Program-made: the position numbers and the translations under genes | Assembly: GCA_016795385.1 (NCBI GenBank) | Contig: JAEUHI010000033.1 | Span: 1 to 64,000, forward strand | DNA from: Verrucomicrobiales bacterium | GTDB taxonomy: Bacteria; Verrucomicrobiota; Verrucomicrobiia; Verrucomicrobiales; DEV007 | Direction of reading: 5' to 3' | DNA length: 64,000 bases | Notes under the pieces: generated by a model | Told to the model about the DNA's origin: nothing | Seen by the model: the letters and a program-made list of their open reading frames with translations, nothing else | Databases searched by the model: none | In this document: positions 12,135 to 19,898 of the stretch, one piece after another | How positions within the stretch are numbered: the first letter of the stretch is position 1 | Layout: every line of letters starts with the position of its first letter

Positions 12135-13529
12135 TCAATCGAGGGCGTAGGCGCTGGGGCCGAGGAATTCGATGTTGTCCTTGATCTCGAAATCGCCGGG
12201 ATTGATTTGTCCTTTCAGCTCGATGCGGAATTCGCCTTTGTAAGAGGGTTTGGGGACCTGGATGATGAGGGTCTTCATGGTCTCTTCGCCGGGCTGCAGG
12301 GTGATGGTCTCCTCGAGGCCGATGACTTGCGCACCTTCGGGCAATCCTTCGAGACGGATGCGGAATTCGGTGGGCTGCTGCTGTTTGGTGATGAGCTGGA
12401 GACGGTACTGGTTCCTCACTCCGGCATCATCGACGTAGTAGGGCTGTCCGGGCATGCGGATGAGCTCGGCTTTGGCGGAGTGCAGGGTGGTGAGGAAGAG
12501 GCCGAGGACGGCGAGGCCGAGGAACATGAAGCCGGTGTAAAGGATGGTGCGGGGCCTGACAAAACGCTTTTTCCCGCCGGCGAGGCCGTTGAGCGAATCG
12601 TATCGGACGAGTCCCTTGGGGCGTCCGACTTTCTCCATGATTTCGTCGCAGGCATCGATGCAGGCGGCGCAGCCGATGCATTCGAGCTGCAGCCCGTTGC
12701 GTATGTCGATGCCGGTGGGGCAGACCTGGACGCAGCGGCTGCAGTTGATGCAGGCCCCGGCGCTGGGGTCGCTGGCTTTGCCACGGGGCTCGCCGCGCTT
12801 CGCGTCGTAGCCGATGATGACGGTGTCGTCGTCGGTCAGGGCGGACTGGATGCGGCCGTAGGGACAGAGGATGATGCAGAACTGCTCGCGGAACCAGGCG
12901 AAGGAGAAGTGGAGGCAGCCGGTGAGGAAGAGCATCACGCCGAAGGCCTTGAAGTGATTCATCGGCGACTGCCGCATGTAATCATAGAGGCGCGGGATGG
13001 AAATGAAGTAGGAGATGAAGACGTGCGCGATGAGGAGCGAGACGAGCAGGTAGAGCCCGTGTTTGACGAGGCGCTTGGTGATCTTCTCGGCGTTCCAGGG
13101 GGAGGCGTCGAGCTTCTTGCGCTTCGTCGAGTCCCCATCGACAAACCGCTCGATGCGGCGGTAGATGTGATCGAGAAAGACGGTGTAGGGGCAGGCCCAG
13201 CCACACCAGAGCCGGCCGAAGAGCGAGGTGACGTAGAAGAGCGAAAAGCCGAGACCGGTGAGGAGGAAGAACCCGATCCAGAGATCCTCGGCGAGGAAGG
13301 TGAGACCGAAGAAGTGGAAGCGCCGCTCGGCGAGATCGAGGAAGACGGCGGGGTTGCCGTTTATCGGGATCCAGGGGAGGAGGACGTAGATCGCGAGCAG
13401 CAGTGCCCCGAACACGCGCCGCCACACCGTGAATCGCCCGGAGACGTCCGAGGGGTGGAGGAAGTATCTCGATCCGTCGGCATTGACGGAGGTGAGGGAG
13501 TCGAGGTTGGGTTTTTTGATGGAGGACAT
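12135..13529 (-). CDS. ccoG: cytochrome c oxidase accessory protein CcoG (FixG/RdxA)
   Basis: 464 residues from ATG 13529, preceded at a suitable distance by GAGGG. An in-frame upstream start at 13580 would add 17 low-complexity residues. Visible features are several N-terminal TM helices, WCGWACPYTVF and FCIILCPYGR in the membrane part, a two-cluster ferredoxin domain (CINCSRCVQVCPTGID, CIGCAACIDAC), and a C-terminal Ig-like FixG domain. CcoG reduces Cu2+ for CcoI-dependent copper delivery. It follows ccoP by 63 bp in the same operon. Confidence 0.93.
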   Translation of the reverse strand: MSSIKKPNLDSLTSVNADGSRYFLHPSDVSGRFTVWRRVFGALLLAIYVLLPWIPINGNPAVFLDLAERRFHFFGLTFLAEDLWIGFFLLTGLGFSLFYVTSLFGRLWCGWACPYTVFLDHIYRRIERFVDGDSTKRKKLDASPWNAEKITKRLVKHGLYLLVSLLIAHVFISYFISIPRLYDYMRQSPMNHFKAFGVMLFLTGCLHFSFAWFREQFCIILCPYGRIQSALTDDDTVIIGYDAKRGEPRGKASDPSAGACINCSRCVQVCPTGIDIRNGLQLECIGCAACIDACDEIMEKVGRPKGLVRYDSLNGLAGGKKRFVRPRTILYTGFMFLGLAVLGLFLTTLHSAKAELIRMPGQPYYVDDAGVRNQYRLQLITKQQQPTEFRIRLEGLPEGAQVIGLEETITLQPGEETMKTLIIQVPKPSYKGEFRIELKGQINPGDFEIKDNIEFLGPSAYALD

Positions 13530-13592
13530 GGATGGTGTCCCTCGGAGGAGACGGCTTCGTGCGGATGGTCGTGATCGCACATGGTGTGTCGG

Positions 13593-14162
13593 TCAGGTTT
13601 GCGGTTGTTTGCTGAGAATGTAGGAAACGACCTGGGCGATCTCCGAGGGGCTGAGCTGGGTCTTCCACGCGATCATGCCCTTGGTGATGTCGGGAGATCC
13701 GTTGGTGACGATGTTCATGATCTCGAGAGGTTTGCCGCCGTATTTCCACTCGGTGTCGTTGAGCGGCAGGCCCGGGAGCTGGATGCCGCCGAGCTTGGCG
13801 GAGAGGTCGAGCCCGTGGCACGCGGCGCACTTCGTTTCAAAGATGGCCTTGCCCGCGCCGGTGTGGGTGGCGTCGGTGCTCATCTCTTTCAACGATTCGT
13901 TGCTGAGCGAGGCCAGCATGGTCTCGAGCTCTGCCTTTTTCTTTTCCTCGATGACGGCGATGTTCGCGTCGATGCGCTCATGGTCGGTGAGGGTGGGGAG
14001 GGTCGTCTGGTAATAGATGAACCAGGCGATGACGAACCACACCATCGTGATGTAGAGGGTGAAGAGCCACCAGTTGGGCAGCTTCTGGTCGTACTCCTGG
14101 ATCCCGTCGAAGACGTGTTCCCGGATCGTCACTTCGTTGTCGGTCTTGTTTTTCTGGCTCAT
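13593..14162 (-). CDS. ccoP: cbb3 oxidase subunit III CcoP, single-haem form
   Basis: 189 residues. The N-terminus is typical of CcoP (FDGIQEYDQKLPNWW followed by one TM helix). A linker with a Lys/Glu-rich helix then leads to one cytochrome c domain with CAACH and the axial Met in KGMIAW. Classical CcoP has two c-type haems in about 290 residues. This protein has one, so electron input to CcoO goes through a single haem. The start overlaps the ccoQ stop by 4 bp, and the gene is between ccoQ and ccoG. Confidence 0.92.
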   Translation of the reverse strand: MSQKNKTDNEVTIREHVFDGIQEYDQKLPNWWLFTLYITMVWFVIAWFIYYQTTLPTLTDHERIDANIAVIEEKKKAELETMLASLSNESLKEMSTDATHTGAGKAIFETKCAACHGLDLSAKLGGIQLPGLPLNDTEWKYGGKPLEIMNIVTNGSPDITKGMIAWKTQLSPSEIAQVVSYILSKQPQT

Positions 14163-14368
14163 CGGGGTGCGGTGTCGGAAGATGAAAGTTCGCGGGCTTG
14201 GCGGAGATCCTCGTCGCTGAGCAGCGGCAGGGAGGAGAGGCGGTCCGCTTCGGCCGGCTTCATCAGGATGGCCCGGATGAGGATGGCGATGAAGACCCCG
14301 GAGACGAGGGCGAAGCAGATGTAGGGCACATACTGGTGCCAGCTTTCAAGAATGACGCGTTGGAACAT
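14159..14368 (-). CDS. ccoQ: CcoQ-like small cbb3 subunit
   Basis: 69 residues from ATG 14368, preferred over an in-frame ATG at 14404 because the hydrophobic helix starts soon after. One TM helix (YICFALVSGVFIAILIRAIL) is followed by a polar tail. Its position between ccoNO and ccoP, its size and its single helix fit CcoQ/FixQ, which stabilises the CcoNOP complex. Sequence conservation in this family is low, so the name rests on context. Confidence 0.75.
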   Translation of the reverse strand: MFQRVILESWHQYVPYICFALVSGVFIAILIRAILMKPAEADRLSSLPLLSDEDLRQARELSSSDTAPR

Positions 14369-14408
14369 GGCGGGAAGCGGCCGGAGGCCGGGGTGAATTG
14401 TCAATCGG

Positions 14409-16937
14409 TTAGTTCTGGGCCGTGGTGACGGTAGGTGCGGGATCCGCGGGTTTCACGGGCTCGGCCTTGGGTGCCGGACGGAGCTTGTCGGGGATGCCGG
14501 GCATGATGGTGCGCGGCTTCGTCGGCTCGGGATTTTCCGGCGGGGCGACGACGTCGAAGGCGCCGAGCTTCTGGAGGTAGGCGATGACGGCGACGATCTT
14601 CGTGCCGGCGAGATAATCGCGGGCCTCGACTTCGTTCGTCGGCTCCTTGTCTCCCTTCTTCACGGGGATCTTCACCTTCTCGGCGACGAGGCGACCGGCG
14701 ATCTCCTGCGCCTGTTGGCGGGCGTGCTGTTCGATCTCCTCGGGAGTCATGATGGGGAAGGGGACTCCGAGGCGCTGTTGCACGGCGATCTTGCCGGGCA
14801 GGGCACCGAAGTCGGTCTTGCGCTGGGCGAGCCAGGGATAATTCGGCATGCGCGACTGCGGATTGAGGTCGCGGGGATTGAGAAGGTGGAGGTAGTGCCA
14901 CGAGTCGCTGCGGACTCCGCCTTCACGGGCGAGATCGGGACCGGTGCGCTTCGATCCCCATTGGAAGGGGTGATCGTAGATGGATTCACCGAGGCGTGAG
15001 TAATCGCCGTAGCGCAGCACATCAGGCACGAGGGTGCGGATCATCTGCGAGTGGCAGTTGTAGCAGCCTTCGCTGATGTAGACGTCGCGGCCGGCGAGTT
15101 CGAGCGGCGTGTAGACTTTCTGGAGCCGGTCCTCCACGTTCATGGCGCGGTTCACGGTGACGACGGGGATGATCTGCACGGCTCCACCGATGACGACGGC
15201 GATGACCACGAGGACGGTGAAGGGCAGGTAGTTCTCCGAGATGTCGTCATACCATTTCGCCCAGGTCGCGGTGTCCTTTTTGAACCGGTAGGTGGCGTAG
15301 GCGGCGAAGCCCAGGGTCACGAGCAGCGCCATGTGGCTCGCGCCGGGAGGCAGGAAGAACCAGAGGATGCCGAAGAAGAGGCCCCAGAAGGTGAGGGCGA
15401 TGGGATCGTTGCGGAAGACCGCGCCCCAGGCCATGCGATCTTTGGCAACGGCGGGATCCTCGAAGACTTCGCGGGTCTCGTCGACGGCCTTGCCCGATTT
15501 CGCGGTTTTCCAGATGTTGATGACGAGGAGGACGAATCCGACGAGGTAGAGCGTGCCGCCGATGGCCCGGGTGAGCATCAGCAGCTGGATCTTGTCGACG
15601 GTCTGGACAAATTCGTTGACGAGGCGGGTGCCGGTCGGGTCGGTTTCGTTCAGCATGAGCCCCTGGATGATGCCCGCGAACCAGAGCGAGGCGACGTAGA
15701 GGAGGATGCCGATCGTGCCGATCCAGAAGTGGAAGTTGGCGAGGTTGACCGACCAGAGTTTCGTCCGCCAGAAGCGCGGGGCGAGCCAGTAGAACATGCC
15801 CGCGGCCATGAAGCCGTTCCAGCCGAGGGTGCCGCTGTGGACGTGGCCGACGATCCAGTCGGTGTAGTGGGCGAGGGCGCTGACCGAGCGGATCGAGAGG
15901 AGCGGCCCCTCGAAGGTCGACATGCCGTAGAAGGTGACGGCCACCACGAAGAACTTGATCACCGGATCGGTGCGGAGCTTGTCCCAGGCGCCGCGCAGGG
16001 TGAGGAGGCCGTTGATCATACCGCCCCACGAGGGCGCCCAGAGCATGAGCGAGAAGAACATGCCGAGGATCTGGAGCCACTGGGGCAGCGCGGTGTTGAG
16101 GAGGTGGTGCGGTCCCGCCCAGATGTAGATGAAGACGAGCGACCAGAAGTGGACGATCGAGAGCCGGTAGGAGTAGACGGGCCGGTTCGCCGCCTTGGGC
16201 ATGAAGTAATACATGATCCCGAGGATGGGCGTGGTGAGGAAGAAGGCGACGGCGTTGTGCCCGTACCACCACTGCACGAGGGCGTCCTGCACGCCGCCGA
16301 AGACCGGGTAGCTGTGGACGAGGCTGGAGGGGATCTGGAGGTGGTTGACGATGTAGAGCATCGCCACCGTGATGATCGTGGCGATATAGAACCAGAGGGC
16401 GACGTAGAGCGACCGTTCCCGGCGGATCTTGAGGGTGAGGAAGAAATTCAGCGCGAAGACGACCCAGATGACCACGACCATCAGGTTGATCGGCCAGATG
16501 AGTTCGGCGTATTCCTTGCCGCGGGTGAGGCCGGCGGGGAGAGAGACGGCGGCGAAGACGATGATGAGCTGCCATCCCCAGAAATGGATTTTCGAGAGCA
16601 GATCGGAGAAGGTGCGCGTGTTGCAGAGTCGCTGGGTCGAGTAGTAGACCCCGGCGAACATCATGTTCCCCACGAAGGCGAAGATCGCGGCGTTCGTGTG
16701 GAGGGGGCGGAGGCGTCCGAAGGTGAGGAATTCGATGCCCTCGCTGCGGAACCAACCGAAGGTGAGGTATTCGAAGATCTTGCCGTTCACCTGCCAGAAG
16801 TTGAGCTGGAAGGCGATGAGCACGCCCACGAGCATGGCCACGACGCCCCAGCCGATGGAGGCGATCATGAACCACCGCGGCGTCTTGTCGTCGAAGGTGA
16901 TGGTTACCTTGTTTCTGGTCGGACTGTCACTGGTCAT
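14409..16937 (-). CDS. ccoNO: fused cbb3 oxidase subunits I and II (CcoNO)
   Basis: 842 residues from ATG 16937. The first about 500 residues are the haem-copper subunit CcoN with 12 or more TM helices and the ligand histidines in LHTNAAIF, WWYGHNAV, GPHHLLN and VGHVHSGTLGWN. After a few linking helices the C-terminal about 250 residues are CcoO, with one TM anchor and the c-type haem site GCYNCHSQMI. Separate ccoN and ccoO genes are the norm, and fusions are known in some phyla. The product is the terminal oxidase for low-oxygen respiration. The Pro/Ala-rich C-terminal tail is probably disordered. Confidence 0.95.
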   Translation of the reverse strand: MTSDSPTRNKVTITFDDKTPRWFMIASIGWGVVAMLVGVLIAFQLNFWQVNGKIFEYLTFGWFRSEGIEFLTFGRLRPLHTNAAIFAFVGNMMFAGVYYSTQRLCNTRTFSDLLSKIHFWGWQLIIVFAAVSLPAGLTRGKEYAELIWPINLMVVVIWVVFALNFFLTLKIRRERSLYVALWFYIATIITVAMLYIVNHLQIPSSLVHSYPVFGGVQDALVQWWYGHNAVAFFLTTPILGIMYYFMPKAANRPVYSYRLSIVHFWSLVFIYIWAGPHHLLNTALPQWLQILGMFFSLMLWAPSWGGMINGLLTLRGAWDKLRTDPVIKFFVVAVTFYGMSTFEGPLLSIRSVSALAHYTDWIVGHVHSGTLGWNGFMAAGMFYWLAPRFWRTKLWSVNLANFHFWIGTIGILLYVASLWFAGIIQGLMLNETDPTGTRLVNEFVQTVDKIQLLMLTRAIGGTLYLVGFVLLVINIWKTAKSGKAVDETREVFEDPAVAKDRMAWGAVFRNDPIALTFWGLFFGILWFFLPPGASHMALLVTLGFAAYATYRFKKDTATWAKWYDDISENYLPFTVLVVIAVVIGGAVQIIPVVTVNRAMNVEDRLQKVYTPLELAGRDVYISEGCYNCHSQMIRTLVPDVLRYGDYSRLGESIYDHPFQWGSKRTGPDLAREGGVRSDSWHYLHLLNPRDLNPQSRMPNYPWLAQRKTDFGALPGKIAVQQRLGVPFPIMTPEEIEQHARQQAQEIAGRLVAEKVKIPVKKGDKEPTNEVEARDYLAGTKIVAVIAYLQKLGAFDVVAPPENPEPTKPRTIMPGIPDKLRPAPKAEPVKPADPAPTVTTAQN

Positions 16938-17121
16938 GGTCGTTGGAAGGGCGGTTCGGCTGTTTGGGGTAAAGGGGCGCGGCGGCGGGTTCGTCGCGGA
17001 AGGGGAGGAGGGCATCCTGATCGGAGCACGAGCGTCCGTCCTGCCGGCTCCGCAGAAAGAGAGCGAGGAAGAAGATGGCGAAGACGACGCTGAAAAGGGT
17101 GGTGAGGAAAAGGACCTCCAT
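16927..17121 (-). CDS. ccoS: CcoS-like cbb3 oxidase assembly protein
   Basis: 64 residues from ATG 17121 (a GTG at 17133 would add four). One N-terminal TM helix, MEVLFLTTLFSVVFAIFFLA, is followed by a short polar tail with SDQDALLPF. CcoS proteins are about 50-70 aa single-helix proteins with an acidic DxxD-type tail, required for inserting cofactors into CcoN. It is the first gene of the operon and overlaps ccoNO by 11 bp. The name rests on size, topology and position. Confidence 0.7.
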   Translation of the reverse strand: MEVLFLTTLFSVVFAIFFLALFLRSRQDGRSCSDQDALLPFRDEPAAAPLYPKQPNRPSNDHDQ

Positions 17122-17434
17122 CGGAAAGCGCACCGCGGCGGTCGCGCGGCTGTGTCAGGATTCACCGCATTCGCGCGATGTGCTCCGCATTTGCAGCGAT
17201 CCCCTGCGCACAACTTGCTCTTTTGCGTACGAGAGTCCGCAATCCTGGCGTGGCGCCGCCCTCGAAATTTGTGACGGATCGGTTGGCTGACCCTCCCGCA
17301 CGCTAGTTTTTGAGAAAAATCGCTTGTTTGATTTGCAAATTTTAGATAAATTCGCAAAATCTGGCGCTTTTTTGATAATTTTCAGACCGAAAGCGTGCGT
17401 TTCCCCTTCTCCTTCGACGTTTTGCCATCCTTTT
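17122..17434. promoter_or_regulatory. divergent promoter region between the cbb3 operon and the kinase-like gene
   Basis: A stretch of about 310 bp holding no gene I can support. The right half (about 17300-17390) is markedly AT-rich and contains a perfect 10-bp palindrome ATTTGCAAAT at 17331-17340 next to TTTGAT. This only partly resembles an FNR box, so I do not assign one. A TGTCAGG copy lies at 17153-17159. Both the cbb3 operon (leftward) and the kinase gene (rightward) must start here. Confidence 0.5.
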
Positions 17435-19891
17435 ATGAACGACGAGTCGCTTGATGACGTGGAACTGGGAGTGTCCCTGGGCGCCGGATCCGCGGGCGAG
17501 GTCTTCGAGGTGGTGGGGCGTGAGCGCGAACGGGTCGTGAAGCGTTTCAATTCCCTCTCGATTGATCGCGATTTCCAACGCCGGAATTTCAGCAGGCTCG
17601 CTTCCCTGAGCGACGCCCACGGCATCCCGCGCGTGGTGGCGCATCGCTTTGATCGTCCGCCCTACATGGTGATGACCGAGCGTGCCGAAGGTCGACCGCT
17701 TTCCCGTTTCGGCGGCATGAAGGAGGCGGCGGCGTGGAAGGTCATCCGGCAACTCGCGGAGATCCTCGGTCATGCCCACAAACACGGCGTCTATCATGGA
17801 CACCTCCACCCGGGCAATGTGCTGCTCGCAGGGGAATCCGCCGAGGGCGTGCCGATCGTCCTCGACTTTGGTGCTGGTCTCGTCGGCGAGGTGCACCACA
17901 TCGATCTCGGCGAGAACGCCGCCTGGTGCGCCCCGGAGCAGCTCCTTTCCGCGGGACGGCCTTGGGGCGAGGGACGGCTCCAGAAATGGGATGTCTTCAG
18001 CTTCGGGTTGATCGCCTATTGGCTCATCAACGACCGCCTTCCCCGGGGACTCGGGTATCTGAAGGAGCGGCAGCATCAGATCACCCGGAGCGGGGGAAGA
18101 CCCGTGCCCTTTGATTTCCAGACTTACGTCGACGATCTGCATCACACCCCGGCCGTGGTGTGGGGAGCGTCTTTCAGCCTCAGCAAGGAAGCCCGCCTTT
18201 ATCGCGAGATCATCGACCGTTGTCTCGCCCTGAATCCCTCGGAGCGTCCCGTCGATCTCCGCGAGGTGCGCAACCAATTCCGCTCGCTCGAGGCCCGTTT
18301 CGCGCTCGAGGATGCCGAGGAACGTGTCGTGAAAGAGAGGCTGAAGCAAAAAGCGAAGCTCTTCGGGGCCCGCACCGTCGCGGCCTGTCTCGGCATCTCG
18401 TTTCTCGGTGCGACCTACTACCTCGTCGAGTATTTCCGTCGCACCTACTTCTTCCAGAACAAGGTGAGCGAACTGGACCAGGTCGTCGTCACGCAGCGAG
18501 CCCAGATCCATCACCTCGACGAACGGTGGGCCGATACCGTCACCGATCTGAAGCAATCGCGTGCCGCGGCCGACTCGTTTTTCCATCGCATGGCCGGAGG
18601 CGAAAGCGCGGGCGGAGGTGACAAGAGTCTGCCGAAAGAGGAGCTGGAAAAATCGCGAGCCTATTATGAAAAGACGCTCGCCGACGTGGGCGACAGTGCC
18701 GAGACCGCCCTCGAACGCGCTCGCGCATTGCACAGTCTCGCCCACATCGAGCGCAATCTCGGCCTGAAGGAAAAGGCCGTGCGCCATTTCCGTGAGGCCA
18801 TCGTTGCCTTTGAAAGAACGATCGCGGGTGTGGGCGATGAGGCGGACACCCTCCGCGACATCCATCTCCGTCTCGCCGACAGCGGCGAGAGCCTCAGCAC
18901 CCTGATGACGAATCCTCTCGGACCCGAGGCTCTCGAGGTGCTCGAGTCCTCCGTGAAGCATTTCGAGGAAGTGATCCGGCTGAAGCCCGATGATGTATCG
19001 AGCGTGACCCGTCTCGCCGGCACCGCCTTCAAGCTCGGCAGCGCCTACGACGCCCACCGCCGCCACGAGGAGGCCATCGCCGCGTATGCGAAATCCGCCG
19101 AACTCGCCGATGGCCTGCGCGAGCGGGGGCGTGCCGCCGGGGCGGACATCGCCCACCTCACCGAACTCGTCGGCAAACTCCAGTTCCAGACCGCGAAATC
19201 CCTGCGGCTCGCGGGGCGCCACGATGAAGCGATCAACGCCCATGTCGCGGCGATGGAGACGCTCGAGTTGCTCCGCAGCGTCAACGGATTCTCCCCCGTG
19301 CAGTCCGTGCAGCTCGCCGAAGGGTATCTCGAGTTGGGCGAGCTGTTCACCGACAAGGCCGCGACGCCGGAGGATCTCGATCAGCTTTTCAACGAGTCCC
19401 TCCGGCTCGTCACTCCGCTGAATACGGCGAGTCCCGAGGATGTCGAGGTCGCCGTGCTCCTCTGCCGCAGCCTCGTCCATCTGGGGGAGCTCGAGCGGAA
19501 CGAGGCGAAATGGTCGTCCGGCTATCGCATGACGGTGCGCGGGATCGAGGCCCTCGGAAAAGCGCTCGAGGCGAATCCCGATCACGTCGGTGGCCACCTC
19601 TCCCTCGCCGAGGCGCGGCTCGAGCATCTCGAGTTTCTCGATGGGGATGTGAAAGACTCCGTGAAGCTCGCGCTGAAGGGCGTCGAGGCGGCGGAGAAAG
19701 CGGATCTGATCCTGGGTCCCGGATCGTCCGTCCCCGAGCCGATGCGGACGCGCCATCGCGAACGTCTCGCCGCCGTTTTCAAGGTGTATGGCGACATCTG
19801 CACCGAACTCGGCGAGACCGAGGTCGCCGAACGCTGCCGCGAGCGCTCCGTGATCCAGGTGACTTCGGTGGACCAAGCGCCTCAGGAATGA
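17435..19891 (+). CDS. membrane-anchored Ser/Thr kinase-like protein with TPR region, HRD Asp replaced
   Basis: 818 residues from ATG 17435. A kinase-like domain occupies about 1-290: Gly loop LGAGSAGEVFEV, ATP-binding Lys K36, DFG at 144-146 and CAPEQ. The catalytic HRD Asp is His: residues 121-128 read HGHLHPGN where HxDLxPxN is expected. One TM helix (about 310-330, CLGISFLGATYYLVEYF) is followed by a coiled coil and an all-helical region with TPR-like repeats to the C-terminus. It is probably a pseudokinase or atypical kinase receptor that senses through the TPR part. It is divergent from the cbb3 operon and shares its upstream region. Confidence 0.85.
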   Translation: MNDESLDDVELGVSLGAGSAGEVFEVVGRERERVVKRFNSLSIDRDFQRRNFSRLASLSDAHGIPRVVAHRFDRPPYMVMTERAEGRPLSRFGGMKEAAAWKVIRQLAEILGHAHKHGVYHGHLHPGNVLLAGESAEGVPIVLDFGAGLVGEVHHIDLGENAAWCAPEQLLSAGRPWGEGRLQKWDVFSFGLIAYWLINDRLPRGLGYLKERQHQITRSGGRPVPFDFQTYVDDLHHTPAVVWGASFSLSKEARLYREIIDRCLALNPSERPVDLREVRNQFRSLEARFALEDAEERVVKERLKQKAKLFGARTVAACLGISFLGATYYLVEYFRRTYFFQNKVSELDQVVVTQRAQIHHLDERWADTVTDLKQSRAAADSFFHRMAGGESAGGGDKSLPKEELEKSRAYYEKTLADVGDSAETALERARALHSLAHIERNLGLKEKAVRHFREAIVAFERTIAGVGDEADTLRDIHLRLADSGESLSTLMTNPLGPEALEVLESSVKHFEEVIRLKPDDVSSVTRLAGTAFKLGSAYDAHRRHEEAIAAYAKSAELADGLRERGRAAGADIAHLTELVGKLQFQTAKSLRLAGRHDEAINAHVAAMETLELLRSVNGFSPVQSVQLAEGYLELGELFTDKAATPEDLDQLFNESLRLVTPLNTASPEDVEVAVLLCRSLVHLGELERNEAKWSSGYRMTVRGIEALGKALEANPDHVGGHLSLAEARLEHLEFLDGDVKDSVKLALKGVEAAEKADLILGPGSSVPEPMRTRHRERLAAVFKVYGDICTELGETEVAERCRERSVIQVTSVDQAPQE

Positions 19892-19898
19892 GCCGGAA

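Noticed and set aside
11988-13574. 528-residue plus-strand frame over ccoG
   Set aside because: Antisense to an unmistakable CcoG ferredoxin-type sequence. It is Glu/Gly/Asp-rich with no motifs.
13361-13582. His-rich short frame (MCDHDHPHEAV...) overlapping the start of ccoG
   Set aside because: Tempting as a metal-binding peptide, but it overlaps ccoG out of frame, and its downstream half is Ser/Pro/Thr-rich shadow. No independent support.
15051-17093. 680-residue plus-strand frame over ccoNO
   Set aside because: Shadow of the oxidase gene. Its acidic repetitive composition is an artefact of codon bias.
17325-17345. Possible FNR box upstream of the cbb3 operon
   Set aside because: TTGAT...AAATT only matches one half-site well. 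I record the 10-bp palindrome but not an FNR assignment.
17342-19876. 844-residue minus-strand frame opposite the kinase-TPR gene
   Set aside because: The plus strand shows coherent kinase, TM and TPR features. The antisense frame has none, and high GC keeps such frames open.
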